A stretch of 44,590 bases of DNA from Oscillospiraceae bacterium (GCA_017829075.1 JAGAJA010000117.1:1-44590), one strand, 5' to 3'. Shown: positions 1 through 8,326, counted from the first letter of the stretch. The notes: generated by a model from the sequence alone, not told the origin. Numbers and translations are program-made.

Positions 1-271
1 AAGGGGGGAACTAAGAAAATCCGACAAAAACCGGACGTTCCCCCCTTTCCCCTACGGTTTTCTCCTCAGACTCCTCTTCCCCTCTCCCCTTTCCCCCTTT
101 GTCCGGTTTTTCGCAGATACAAAGTGAAAGATACTTTGACTGGGGGAAGGTGCGCTGCCGACGGCATTCAGCCCCATTCCTGCGGTTAGGTTGTTTTGCG
201 AATAATCAAGGCTTTTTGGGGCTTTGCCCCTTGCCCCCTATTGCCCAACAAATTCCAATTTAACAAAAAAA
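1..271. other. Structured non-coding region at left edge
   Basis: No credible gene is visible. The stretch has long pyrimidine tracts on the plus strand (about 37-100) and several inverted repeats: 1-11 with 37-47 (G-run against C-run), AAAAACCGGAC at 26-36 with GTCCGGTTTTT at 101-111, and GGGGC/GCCCC at 218-230. The first two pairings overlap in part and could compete. This may be a structured intergenic repeat; its nature is unknown. Confidence 0.4.
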
Positions 272-298
272 CGCGCAGTACAAAAATTGCACTGCGCG
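272..298 (-). terminator. Terminator of the sugar ABC operon
   Basis: Perfect 8-bp stem CGCGCAGT (272-279) / ACTGCGCG (291-298). On the minus strand it is followed by a T-run (plus-strand aacaaaaaaa at 263-271). It lies just past the last permease gene, as expected for a rho-independent terminator. Confidence 0.8.
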
Positions 299-339
299 AA
301 AATGAAATTATCAATTATGTATAGAAAGGAGAAACGTTA

Positions 340-1236
340 TTATTCCTTTACTGATCCCGCAACAAGGTTGCTGTAAATAAACTTTTGCAGGAACAGGAAG
401 ATCACCAGCGAGGGTATGATACAAATTATAATACCCGCGAAAATTACCTCCCACTGCGCACTGTACGGGCCAATGAACTTGTACAGCGCTGTTGAAACAA
501 CCGCCAGATCATCGCTCGGCATATACAGGTTTGCTGTGTAGAAGTCATTGTAGATGCTTACAAACTTAATTACCAGAACCGTCGCGATAGCCGGACGAAG
601 CATCGGGAGAATTATGCTCCAGTATACCCGCGGATAAGACGCGCCGTCAAGGATCGCGCTCTCGTCCAGTGATACAGAAATATTATCAAGAAACTGAATG
701 AAAATGTAGATCGAAACGATATCAGTACCAATATACAAAATGCAGGGCGCCCATATCGTGTTGTACAGACCAAGCTTGCTTACGATCTGGAATACAGTTA
801 CCTGCATCGCTATATTCGGAAGCAGAGCCGCAAACAGGAACACCATCTTGACAGCACGGGTGAACAGCATTTTAAAACGCTGGAGCACAAAAGCCGTCAT
901 TGTACCGGTGATGATCGTACCAAAGCAGGATATCACCAGAATTATCGCGGTGTTGAGAAGTCCCTTCATTACGTTGCCGTTGATGAACGCCGTCACAAAG
1001 TTCTGGAACTGAGGCACCTCCGGCAGAGTGAATACGTTGGTAGTAATATATTCATCGTGGGTCTTGAAAGCGCCGATAAGCACAACCACTAGCGGAAGCA
1101 GTACTACCAGACAGCACATTACCAGAAAGCCGTAGGTCAGCACCTTAAACAGAATTTTTACTGATTTAGGCGTTTCGTTGAAGTGATAGTCCCTTATATC
1201 AAAGGGCTGATCTTTTTTTCTTGACAAACGGCTCAC
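340..1236 (-). CDS. Carbohydrate ABC transporter permease, MalG type
   Basis: Inner-membrane permease of a CUT1-type sugar importer, 298 aa. Six hydrophobic segments follow a short charged cytoplasmic N-terminus. The EAA loop that contacts the ATPase reads ESAILDGASYPRVYWSIILP, the usual ExxxxDGA...P pattern. The start is GTG at 1236, overlapping the stop of the upstream permease (GTGA), with a GGAAAGGA ribosome site, so the two are translationally coupled. It is the last gene of the operon. No ATP-binding subunit lies nearby; such importers often share an MsmK-like ATPase encoded elsewhere. Sugar specificity cannot be read from the sequence. Confidence 0.93.
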   Translation of the reverse strand: MSRLSRKKDQPFDIRDYHFNETPKSVKILFKVLTYGFLVMCCLVVLLPLVVVLIGAFKTHDEYITTNVFTLPEVPQFQNFVTAFINGNVMKGLLNTAIILVISCFGTIITGTMTAFVLQRFKMLFTRAVKMVFLFAALLPNIAMQVTVFQIVSKLGLYNTIWAPCILYIGTDIVSIYIFIQFLDNISVSLDESAILDGASYPRVYWSIILPMLRPAIATVLVIKFVSIYNDFYTANLYMPSDDLAVVSTALYKFIGPYSAQWEVIFAGIIICIIPSLVIFLFLQKFIYSNLVAGSVKE

Positions 1237-2159
1237 TTCCTTTCCCTGAAGAACGCCTTCTGTATTCCGGTAATGATAAGAATTATCGCCAGAAGAACTA
1301 TCGCCATCGCCGAAGCAAGACCTATCTTCTGATACTGGAAGGCTGTTTCTATCGTCTTTATTACAAACGTGCTTGTGCCGTTGCGTCCGCCGGTGATAAT
1401 ATACGGGATCTCAAATACCGATACGGCACCCTTGATCGCAAGAATGAGCTGCAATGCAACAATGGGTCGGATACTCGGAAAGACGATATACCAGAACCTC
1501 TGCCATGCGTTTGCACCGTCAAGGTCTGCGGCTTCATAAACGTCCGGAGATATAGACTGGATAGCTCCTATGTACATTATAATATCAAAACCGATATATC
1601 TCCAGATCGAAGCAAATACCAGACAGAAGTTTACAATATCCGGGTTGGAAAGCCATTTTACAGGGTCTGCTCCGAACATCATAAGAATGCTGTTCAGGGT
1701 ACCCTCGGTATTGGTTATGCCGTCGCCCTTCTGAAAGAACCGGCGGAAGATCAGTGATACCGCAACGCCGTTCATCATGTAAGGGAAGAACAGCACTCCC
1801 TTGAACACATTGGCGAACTTGATTTTGGAACAGAGGAGAGTCGCGATAAACAGTGCAAGTCCCTGCTGAATAAACGAACCCACCATATAGTAGATACTGT
1901 TTTGAAATGTGGACAAATAGCTGCTGTCAGTGAACAGACGCACATAGTTGTCAAATCCTACCCACTCAACGGAAACGCCAAGCTGGTCGCGCTTCTGAAA
2001 GCTGAATATACCCATATTCACCGCAGGTATCAGCGTAAACAGAATAAGCAGCACCAGCGGGATAAGCAGGAAAAGCACTGTTGTAATATATTTCTGCCCG
2101 GTATAGCCTTTTATCCACTGGATAAAAGTGCGCTTTTGTCTTACGGTTTCGGCAGCCAT
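1233..2159 (-). CDS. Carbohydrate ABC transporter permease, MalF/UgpA type
   Basis: Partner permease of the same CUT1 importer, 308 aa, six predicted membrane segments. The EAA loop reads EAADLDGANAWQRFWYIVFP, a canonical match for the first permease of this family. It starts at ATG 2159, about 200 bp after the binding-protein gene and beyond a strong intercistronic hairpin. Its stop overlaps the MalG-type gene. It should form a heterodimeric channel with that protein and receive sugar from the lipoprotein encoded upstream. Confidence 0.93.
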   Translation of the reverse strand: MAAETVRQKRTFIQWIKGYTGQKYITTVLFLLIPLVLLILFTLIPAVNMGIFSFQKRDQLGVSVEWVGFDNYVRLFTDSSYLSTFQNSIYYMVGSFIQQGLALFIATLLCSKIKFANVFKGVLFFPYMMNGVAVSLIFRRFFQKGDGITNTEGTLNSILMMFGADPVKWLSNPDIVNFCLVFASIWRYIGFDIIMYIGAIQSISPDVYEAADLDGANAWQRFWYIVFPSIRPIVALQLILAIKGAVSVFEIPYIITGGRNGTSTFVIKTIETAFQYQKIGLASAMAIVLLAIILIITGIQKAFFRERK

Positions 2160-2230
2160 AGATGCTTTTTCGCCGTCCTTTCTTGCGAAGTTATTGCAGA
2201 TCCATAAACAGATCTGCCCTTAGACAGCTA

Positions 2231-2257
2231 ATTCGGGAAGGGAGTTCCTTCCCGAAT
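2231..2257 (-). promoter_or_regulatory. Intercistronic hairpin after binding-protein gene
   Basis: Perfect 11-bp inverted repeat ATTCGGGAAGG (2231-2241) / CCTTCCCGAAT (2247-2257) with a 5-nt loop. No T-run follows on the minus strand, so it is unlikely to be a full terminator. In binding-protein-dependent operons such hairpins commonly protect the upstream mRNA from 3' decay or reduce read-through, which raises binding protein over permease. That role is inferred. Confidence 0.6.
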
Positions 2258-2356
2258 CGGCTTGGGAGAATTAAAGACGGCATTGTATCAAAGTATGAAC
2301 AAGTTCAAAGGAGGTCTTTGATCAAGCCGTTTTGAGAAAAGATGGTGTCAGATTGA

Positions 2357-3781
2357 TCAGCCGTTTGCTGCCAGATAAGCCTGGAAATCAGCGTTGGCAT
2401 CTCTTGTTGCATTCCACTTTGAGTTTGCGTCAGCAAGAATAGCATCGAATGCGTCATCGCCTTTGCCTGCGAATGCAGCCTCAGCGATCTGGATCTTGAA
2501 GTTAGCAGCGTCGCCCTGCCATGTACCAACCTCGGAGTCGTTGTTGATAGCGTCCCAAACGCCTACCAGACCCTCAGGAGCGGTTTCGGTTACGAAGAAC
2601 TCGCAGTCAGCGAAGTCGGTGAGGTAGTCAGGCATCTCAGAGCCTCTCAGTGCGCATACGGAACCTTCCTTCTGTGCAAAACCGGATTCCTCAACGAACC
2701 ATGTGATGTACTTCTTGCCAAGTTCCTTGATCTCTGCGCTTCTGTTCTTGTTGATACCGAGGCAGTAGTCAGCGGTGGACTCAGCATACTGCTTGCCGTT
2801 TACGCTGAACGGAGCAGGCATATAGCCGATATCATCAGCATTCTCGCCAGCTTCCTTGAACTGAGAAACAGCCCAGCTTCCCATTACCATGGTAGCGATC
2901 TTGCCGTCGTTGATAGCCTTCTTGCAGCCTTCCCAGTCAGATGTGCTGGGGTCTTCCTCATGGAGAGCGGGATCCTTGAATACGTCGAACATCAGCTTGT
3001 ATACTTCATAGTAAGCGTCGCCGGGAACGAACAGATCTCTCTGGCTGGTAAGAATGTCGGTTTCATATGTCTTGCTGCCGGAAGCGGAGTTTACGAGAGA
3101 AGCCCACTGTACCAGTGTCCAGTCTGCATTTGCAAAGTTGGTGTAGTAAGGAATAGCATCGGTGTTATCAGCGATCAGCTTGAGGTCTGCAACAAAATCC
3201 TCAGGAGTCTTGGGCAGTTCGGTGATGCCAGCTTCCTTCCAGATGCGCTTGTTGTAGCAGATACCACCTGCGATAGTACCGAGGTGAGCGATACCGTATA
3301 CGGTGTTGTCGTACATCTTCTTATCAGCCCACATGTACTTCTGGTTCATCTCATCGTATGTACCGAGCGGCTCGAAGAAGTTGGAGAGATCCTCTAGCTT
3401 TACTGTATCCGGGATCATAAGTACATCGCCGTACTCTGTGGTGTTCATCATTGTGGGAACATCGGTAGAATAATCTGTGAATGCCTGATATACAACTGTG
3501 CAGTTGTTAGCTTCCTCAAAGGACTTGGTCATCTCTGCGAGAGTGCCATCGTCCTTTCTGTCGGTACGGTGTGTGAGCACTGTAAGAGTGAGCTTGTCGC
3601 CGGAGCTGCTGTCGGTGCTTGTTGCGGTGCTGTTATCTGTGCTGGTGTTTGCATCAGAAGAACCGGTGTTAGAGCTGTTGGAAGCAGTGGAGCTGCTTTC
3701 AGTGTTGCCAGAGCTGCAGGCTGCAAGGCTTAACATTGTGCTTGCTGCAAGAAATCCTGCCATAAGCTTTCTGAGTTTCAT
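2357..3781 (-). CDS. Sugar ABC transporter substrate-binding lipoprotein
   Basis: Extracellular solute-binding protein, 474 aa, family 1. A signal peptide ends in the lipobox LSLAAC with Cys22 as lipidation site. A Ser/Thr/Asn-rich linker (about 23-62) precedes the bi-lobed binding fold, which begins LTLTVLTHRTD. GGGAGGAAAC just before the ATG supports the start. It is the first gene of a three-gene import operon with its own consensus promoter. It should capture an oligosaccharide at the cell surface and pass it to the two permeases; the ligand is unknown. Confidence 0.93.
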   Translation of the reverse strand: MKLRKLMAGFLAASTMLSLAACSSGNTESSSTASNSSNTGSSDANTSTDNSTATSTDSSSGDKLTLTVLTHRTDRKDDGTLAEMTKSFEEANNCTVVYQAFTDYSTDVPTMMNTTEYGDVLMIPDTVKLEDLSNFFEPLGTYDEMNQKYMWADKKMYDNTVYGIAHLGTIAGGICYNKRIWKEAGITELPKTPEDFVADLKLIADNTDAIPYYTNFANADWTLVQWASLVNSASGSKTYETDILTSQRDLFVPGDAYYEVYKLMFDVFKDPALHEEDPSTSDWEGCKKAINDGKIATMVMGSWAVSQFKEAGENADDIGYMPAPFSVNGKQYAESTADYCLGINKNRSAEIKELGKKYITWFVEESGFAQKEGSVCALRGSEMPDYLTDFADCEFFVTETAPEGLVGVWDAINNDSEVGTWQGDAANFKIQIAEAAFAGKGDDAFDAILADANSKWNATRDANADFQAYLAANG

Positions 3782-3819
3782 TGGTGTTTCCTCCCTAAAA
3801 ACTTTTTTTCAAATACATA

Positions 3820-3916
3820 GGTTAAATCCAGTTAAGAATAACTTAAACATTAGTTTATATTACCGCTTAACCTGTTTATATTATATTTATTTTTTGATTA
3901 ATTGTCAATAGGTTAA
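3820..3916 (-). promoter_or_regulatory. Promoter of sugar ABC operon with repeated TTAACC motifs
   Basis: On the minus strand TTGACA (3908-3903), a 17-bp spacer and TATAAT (3885-3880) form a perfect sigma-A promoter. Around it GGTTAA/TTAACC occurs at 3820-3825, 3867-3872 and 3911-3916, and TTAAG-AATAA-CTTAA makes a palindrome at 3832-3846. The repeats overlap or flank the start region and may be operators for a sugar-responsive repressor. The regulator is not in the window. Confidence 0.7.
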
Positions 3917-4144
3917 TATAAAGTTTATGAACTCATATAAAAATAAGTTAAAATTTTTGTGCGTTCTGCACACAAATTTTCCTTATTTTCTTGTAAACAC
4001 GTTACAATGCAAAAGAAAACCGATAATCCGGCTAAAATTAGCCAGATTTTACCGGAAATCTTGTTCAAAAATAAACTTAATCCCCGTTCCGAGAACAGCA
4101 GTTTCAGATATTTTCTCATTATGTAATATCAAACTGTATGAACA

Positions 4145-4177
4145 AACCCCCGAAACGCCGCTCAGCGTCCGGGGGTT
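4145..4177 (-). terminator. Hairpin downstream of the GNAT gene
   Basis: Inverted repeat AACCCCCG (4145-4152) / CGGGGGTT (4170-4177) downstream of the minus-strand acetyltransferase gene. On that strand it is followed by TTTGTTC, a weak T-tract, so it is a likely but imperfect terminator. Apart from this and the ABC promoter, 3920-4220 shows nothing else recognisable. Confidence 0.55.
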
Positions 4178-4221
4178 CAGAATTATATACTTTATTATAA
4201 TATAATAAACCACATATAAAT

Positions 4222-4719
4222 TTACTTTTTAATCTCGCTCTGCTGCAAAATAATCTCCATTTGCGTTTCTTTCACGAACATTCCCATTTTTTCATAGAAC
4301 GCCCGCGCAGAATCATTGCCTTCCCAAACGTTGAGGGTAACGTCATAGCAGCCCTGCTCCTTTGCGTACTGCTTAACGAATTCGAACAGGCTTCTCCCGA
4401 CATGCTGACCGCGGCAGCCCTCGTCCACGCACAGATCGTCGATGTAGAGCGTCCGGAATGCTTTCATATTTGTAGTGAACGGCTGCTGTTTAAATATGCA
4501 GAAAGCGTAGCCGACCACCTCTCCCGCCGGATCAGCAGCAACAAACACCGGAGTATCGTCATTGCCGAAAATCTCCTCCAGCTCCTGCGGAGTGTATTTC
4601 GTGGTTCCGGGAATGAAAATATCCGGTCGCAGCTTCGCATGAAGCTCCAGAACCTGGTTTAAAAGCATTATAACCTTGTCTATATCGCGGTTTTCCGCTC
4701 TCCTGATATTCAGCGACAT
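4222..4719 (-). CDS. GNAT family N-acetyltransferase
   Basis: Predicted cytoplasmic acetyl-CoA-dependent N-acetyltransferase, 165 aa. The acetyl-CoA loop is visible in LYIDDLCVDEGCRGQHVGRS, with a (Q/R)xxGxG/A-like turn, followed by LNVWEGNDSARAFYEKMGM typical of motif B. The start chosen is ATG 4719, preceded by AGAGG. The open frame continues upstream to 4836, but a TTGAAA-17-TATAAT promoter lies inside that extension. Substrate unknown. Confidence 0.85.
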   Translation of the reverse strand: MSLNIRRAENRDIDKVIMLLNQVLELHAKLRPDIFIPGTTKYTPQELEEIFGNDDTPVFVAADPAGEVVGYAFCIFKQQPFTTNMKAFRTLYIDDLCVDEGCRGQHVGRSLFEFVKQYAKEQGCYDVTLNVWEGNDSARAFYEKMGMFVKETQMEIILQQSEIKK

Positions 4720-4776
4720 TATTATTACCTCTTTTGCATTTTCATTTGTACAAAGGACAGAGCTTTGCGTAAACAT

Positions 4777-4805
4777 ATTATAGCATATAATCAGACGATT
4801 TTCAA
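4777..4805 (-). promoter_or_regulatory. Promoter of GNAT gene
   Basis: On the minus strand TTGAAA (4805-4800), 17-bp spacer, TATAAT (4782-4777). Transcription would begin near 4770, about 50 nt before the chosen ATG. Confidence 0.75.
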
Positions 4806-4871
4806 TTAAATCCGATATATTTGTAAAGTAAATCACTAGAGATCACGAAAACCTGTTTACTCTAATAACAG

Positions 4872-4900
4872 TTGCAATTCTCCGCAGAATGGTGTATAAT
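4872..4900 (+). promoter_or_regulatory. Promoter reading into hairpin repeat and lipoprotein gene
   Basis: TTGCAA (4872-4877), 17-bp spacer, TATAAT (4895-4900). The start site would fall near 4907, so the chained-hairpin repeat at 4913-5063 would be transcribed as the 5' leader of the downstream lipoprotein gene. Confidence 0.7.
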
Positions 4901-4912
4901 TATAAAGCACCT

Positions 4913-5063
4913 TATACTATTTCCTAATCAACCGCCATAGCGGTTGGAGCGGCGAAGCCGCAGGAAAGCCGTTCAATACTGATTCTGTCAAACCCTTTGG
5001 TTTTGACAAGCCGCCTTGCAGGCGGCTCACCTTATAGACTTTGTTTATAAGGTGATTAAGAAT
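4913..5063 (-). repeat. Chained-hairpin intergenic repeat, copy 1
   Basis: About 151 bp matching, in inverted orientation, the repeat at 26275-26455. It consists of consecutive hairpins: CACCTTATA/TATAAGGTG around the core gactttgttt (5028-5054), GCCGCC/GGCGGC, an imperfect GTCAAAACC/GGTTTTGAC pair, GCGGC/GCCGC, and CCAACCG/CGGTTGG. Compared with copy 2 it lacks one 30-bp hairpin module. It lies between a promoter and the ribosome site of the next gene. Confidence 0.85.
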
Positions 5064-5091
5064 CAATATTATAACCACATTGGAGAACGAT

Positions 5092-5742
5092 ATGAAAAAA
5101 ATGATCGCCGCAGCAGCGGCAATAATTCTTACAGCAGGGCTTTGCGGCTGCGCGGGAGGCTCCGGCACAGTCAGCGCAGTTATCACCGAAACCCAGGACG
5201 GGAGCAGCATTTCCGCCGCCGGTCTGAACATAACGCTGCCGCAGGACTGGGAAGCCTATGTCGGCAAAGATGTATACGAGAAGCTTTACGAGGGCAGCGA
5301 GGGCGGCTACGACAGCGCAGACGACCTGAAAAAAAGCTATGAGGACAACGGGACAAGCTACCTTGTATATGCCGTGAATTCTGAACAGACCGCCATGCTC
5401 AGCTTTTCCGCCCTGAAAATAACAACAGACGAAAACGGCGAGCGGCTTTCTGCGGAGGAGTTCGCACGCACCAACCATGACACCTCCGTTATCACCTTTC
5501 AGGCAAGTGGACTGAAAATAGCAAACAGCGGCTTCTCCGAGGAAAGCATTGGCGGAAGATCCGGTTACCTCTCGAAATATGAGGTATATTCAGACGAGGA
5601 AACATCGCAGCTTCTTATGGGACAGTCGGAATTCATTTTCGAACAGGACGGCAGCCTTTACTCTTTGCAGGGCTACTACCACTCGCCTGAAGCCGGTCAG
5701 CAGACCTCGGATATCCTGTCTGGGATCACCGCAGCAGAATGA
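5092..5742 (+). CDS. Predicted lipoprotein of unknown function
   Basis: 216 aa. The signal peptide MKKMIAAAAAIILTAGLCGC ends in a lipobox with Cys20, so it is probably anchored on the outer face of the membrane. The mature part is a mixed alpha/beta domain without motifs I recognise; it reads like the PsbP/DUF1795-type folds of small lipoproteins, but this is weak. Start at ATG 5092 with GGAGA upstream. Its stop overlaps the next gene (ATGA), so it is co-expressed with the HAD phosphatase. Its mRNA leader would contain the hairpin repeat. Confidence 0.8.
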   Translation: MKKMIAAAAAIILTAGLCGCAGGSGTVSAVITETQDGSSISAAGLNITLPQDWEAYVGKDVYEKLYEGSEGGYDSADDLKKSYEDNGTSYLVYAVNSEQTAMLSFSALKITTDENGERLSAEEFARTNHDTSVITFQASGLKIANSGFSEESIGGRSGYLSKYEVYSDEETSQLLMGQSEFIFEQDGSLYSLQGYYHSPEAGQQTSDILSGITAAE

Positions 5743-6398
5743 GAGCGCTAACCAATATCAAAGCCGCAGTATTTGACCTTGACGGAACTATCCTCGATTC
5801 CTCCGGCATCTGGGACGGGCTTGGAGAGCGGTTCTTGGCAAGCCGGAACATCACGCCTGAACCGGGACTTTCCGCCCGTCTGAACTGCATGGCGCTGCCG
5901 GAAAGCTGCGAATATCTCAAATCAGAATATCACCTGCCGGAAACCCCTGAGCAGATCCAGACGGAGATATGCGGCATTATCGCGTACTTTTACAGGAACG
6001 AATGCGGACTGAACCCCGGCGCAGCGGAGCTTTTAACGGAGCTTTCCCGCCGGGGGATCGCGCTTTCCATTGCAACCGCCGGGGATAAGGAATTATCGCG
6101 GGCGGCTCTGGAACGGCTGGGACTGCTGGATATGTTTTCAGGGGTCGCCACCTGCAATGAATGCGGCGGGAAAAACCACCCTGAGATATTTCTGAAAGCC
6201 GCTGAGCTTGCCGGAGGAACACCACAGAATACCGCAGTGTTCGAGGACTCACTCCACGCAGTAATTACAGCCAAAAACGCTGGATTTCTTACAGCGGCGG
6301 TCATGGATATGTCAGAACCGCAGCAGGCAGCGCTGAGAAACACCGCCGACTATTACCGCGAGGATCTCTCCGGTTATCTGGAATTATTCCGCGGCTAA
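5739..6398 (+). CDS. HAD-superfamily phosphatase (beta-PGM/Gph-like)
   Basis: Cytoplasmic HAD hydrolase, 219 aa. Motif I is FDLDGT with Asp13 as predicted nucleophile and Asp15 as acid/base. A helical cap follows, motif II is at SIATAG, and motif IV is VFEDSLHAVITAKNAG, the acidic Mg-binding loop. This arrangement fits the phosphoglycolate phosphatase/beta-phosphoglucomutase branch acting on small phosphorylated metabolites. The ATG overlaps the lipoprotein stop by 4 bases. Its 3' end overlaps convergent spoIIP by 15 bp. Confidence 0.88.
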   Translation: MRALTNIKAAVFDLDGTILDSSGIWDGLGERFLASRNITPEPGLSARLNCMALPESCEYLKSEYHLPETPEQIQTEICGIIAYFYRNECGLNPGAAELLTELSRRGIALSIATAGDKELSRAALERLGLLDMFSGVATCNECGGKNHPEIFLKAAELAGGTPQNTAVFEDSLHAVITAKNAGFLTAAVMDMSEPQQAALRNTADYYREDLSGYLELFRG

Positions 6399-7610
6399 CT
6401 GCTCAAGAGCCTTTGCAATGCTGTCGCCGAGAAGCTCTGCAGAATAAACTGCCTCGTCCAACGAATTCGCATGGCTTCCTATTTCGATCAGAAGCGACCC
6501 GGTGGAAATATGCTGATTATAGTTGCGGTAATCGAACAGTATCGGTCTTGCAAGCCCCGGATAAAGCGCCTCCGCGGAGCTTTGTATAAGGCAGGCGAGC
6601 CGGAAATTCTCCATGTATTCCGGCATATTCCCGAAGCGCCCGTCATCGCAGCCGGCGATTATCATGAACTGGGCGGCGCTTTTTCCGTTTATCTCAGCCA
6701 CCGGAGCAGTCCGGCTGCCGTCGGGATTTGCGATAGCGTCCCGGTGCAGGTCGATTATCACCCGGATAGAGGGGTACTGCTCCAGCGCAGCCCGGATAGT
6801 CGCTTCGCTGCGGTCGTATGCGCCGGAATATGCTGGATAGTCGTGTACCGTACCGTCATGCAGCACTGATATCCCATGCTCCGCCAGCCGCTGCGCCAGC
6901 GCCTCACCTACCCTCACCATGTTATGGCTTGGATCCCGCGTCCGGAACGGAAAACTGCTGTCATAGTAGCTGCGCTGGTATGGTTCGTAGCTTTCCGTGG
7001 TATGGGTATGTACGATAAGCACCTGCGGTTCTTCGGAATTAAGCTCTATATTAAGCTCCGGAAGCTCCTCCGCAGCCTGAGCAAGCGCTTCTGGGCTGTC
7101 GCTGGTGCAGTTCCACACCAGACCTCCTCCGGGCAGGATTATGTATTCTTCTCCCTGATAACCGCTGTAATGCTTTCGGTATATTATTCCGCTTTTGACG
7201 CCCTCTGCGGTGTAGTCAAGCTCATCGTCAAACTCTGTTATGTTCTGTGAGATAACTCTGGCGGAGGCTTCCGGCGCAGCGCCATCGGTATCAGGCGCAG
7301 TTATTACGGGCAGCTCCACTGTTGCCGGAGTCGTCGCGATATCAACTGCTCCGGTGTCCTCCGGCTTGTCCGAGGGCTGTTCATGCTCCTGCGGCGGATC
7401 TTCAGTCTCTTGCGGAGCAGCTTCGTCCGAGGATTTTATTTGCAATGCAGTCAGTGCTTCTTTATTCTCAGGCAGCTTTATCCCTGCGGCAAGGAAAGCG
7501 GTCTGCTGCGCAATGTCAATTGCCGTCTGGGGACTTGTCCCTCCCGCAGTAAAAATGGTAAACGCAGCGACAGCCACCGCAGCAGCTGCTATCATTCTTT
7601 TCTTATCCAT
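6384..7610 (-). CDS. spoIIP: Stage II sporulation protein P (engulfment peptidoglycan hydrolase)
   Basis: Amidase/endopeptidase that works with SpoIID and SpoIIM in thinning septal peptidoglycan and driving engulfment. 408 aa. An N-terminal membrane anchor (about 5-23) is followed by a Pro/Glu-rich linker (about 60-115) and the SpoIIP domain from about 195. Signature residues are visible in VLIVHTHTTESY (His201, His203, Glu206) and VIIDLHRDAI (His289). GGAGGGG precedes the ATG. Monocistronic here, with a candidate sigma-E promoter upstream; in Bacillus it follows gpr, which is not seen here. Confidence 0.93.
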   Translation of the reverse strand: MDKKRMIAAAAVAVAAFTIFTAGGTSPQTAIDIAQQTAFLAAGIKLPENKEALTALQIKSSDEAAPQETEDPPQEHEQPSDKPEDTGAVDIATTPATVELPVITAPDTDGAAPEASARVISQNITEFDDELDYTAEGVKSGIIYRKHYSGYQGEEYIILPGGGLVWNCTSDSPEALAQAAEELPELNIELNSEEPQVLIVHTHTTESYEPYQRSYYDSSFPFRTRDPSHNMVRVGEALAQRLAEHGISVLHDGTVHDYPAYSGAYDRSEATIRAALEQYPSIRVIIDLHRDAIANPDGSRTAPVAEINGKSAAQFMIIAGCDDGRFGNMPEYMENFRLACLIQSSAEALYPGLARPILFDYRNYNQHISTGSLLIEIGSHANSLDEAVYSAELLGDSIAKALEQLAAE

Positions 7611-7668
7611 AATATTTCCCCTCCGTTATGCGCATTAACAGGCAGAAATAATCTGCTTCTCAAATACA

Positions 7669-7698
7669 TATTTATGCGCGGGAAAAGAAAAATATTAC
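7669..7698 (-). promoter_or_regulatory. Candidate sigma-E promoter of spoIIP
   Basis: On the minus strand GTAATATT (7698-7691), 14-bp spacer, CATAAATA (7676-7669). This is close to the Bacillus sigma-E pattern KMATATT-N13-15-CATACANT, with mismatches in the last positions of the -10. Mother-cell expression would fit the known role of SpoIIP. Confidence 0.45.
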
Positions 7699-7761
7699 AT
7701 AAAATTAAGGACAAAAAACGCCGCATAACTGCATTAGGCGGCAGATAGGAGATGCTTTTTG

Positions 7762-8190
7762 ATGAAGATTTCCACAAAGGGAAGATATTCGCTGGTTTTC
7801 ATGCTTGATATGGCGCGGCATTTCGGCAGCGAGCCTGTCAAGGTCAAGGACATCTCCGCGCGCAGCGGAGTTTCGATGAAATACATGGAGCAGATAGTAT
7901 CTGTTCTGAACAAGGCGGGCTTTGTGCGCAGCGTCAGAGGCGCGCAGGGCGGGTATCTCCTCACCAGAAATCCGGAGGATTACACCGTCGGTCAGATACT
8001 GAGGCTGTCCGAGGGAAGCCTTGCGCCGGTGGCTTGCCTTGAGAACAACACCTGTGAGAAACGAGCTAAATGTGTATCCGTGCGGCTTTACGAGGAAATA
8101 AACAACGCTGTGAACGGCGTAGTAGACCGAATTACCCTTGCGGATATGCTGAACTGGGAAAAAGAAGATCAGGACGCCTCCGGCACTTGA
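7762..8190 (+). CDS. Rrf2-family regulator, IscR-like
   Basis: DNA-binding regulator of 142 aa. A winged-helix domain (about 1-75) contains the Rrf2 signature VRGAQGGYLL. Three cysteines at 92, 98 and 104 (CLENNTCEKRAKC) have the spacing expected for a 2Fe-2S ligand set as in IscR. It probably senses Fe-S status, redox or nitric oxide. ATG 7762 with AGGAGA upstream is preferred over the in-frame TTG just before. An imperfect inverted repeat GCCGC...GGCGGC lies near 7722-7742 and may be autoregulatory. No isc/suf genes adjoin it, so targets are unknown. Confidence 0.9.
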   Translation: MKISTKGRYSLVFMLDMARHFGSEPVKVKDISARSGVSMKYMEQIVSVLNKAGFVRSVRGAQGGYLLTRNPEDYTVGQILRLSEGSLAPVACLENNTCEKRAKCVSVRLYEEINNAVNGVVDRITLADMLNWEKEDQDASGT

Positions 8191-8215
8191 CAAGACAGGG
8201 CTTTTCTGATATAAT
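8187..8215 (+). promoter_or_regulatory. Consensus promoter of tRNA-Leu
   Basis: TTGACA (8187-8192), 17-bp spacer, TATAAT (8210-8215), a perfect sigma-A promoter. Its -35 overlaps the Rrf2 stop codon. It implies a leader of about 105 nt before the tRNA, with a small hairpin CAGCCC/GGGCTG near 8295-8317. Confidence 0.8.
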
Positions 8216-8326
8216 TATTAAAGTGTTCCGCTGATACTATCCAATCTTGAGCAGCACAAAAAATTGTGAATGATTGGGAGCAGATTAAAGCGGCAGCCCT
8301 GAAGCAAATACGGGCTGAAATATTAC

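Noticed and set aside
4720..4836. N-terminal extension of the GNAT gene to 4836
   Set aside because: A TTGAAA-17-TATAAT promoter lies inside it, and the family-like start with AGAGG is at 4719.
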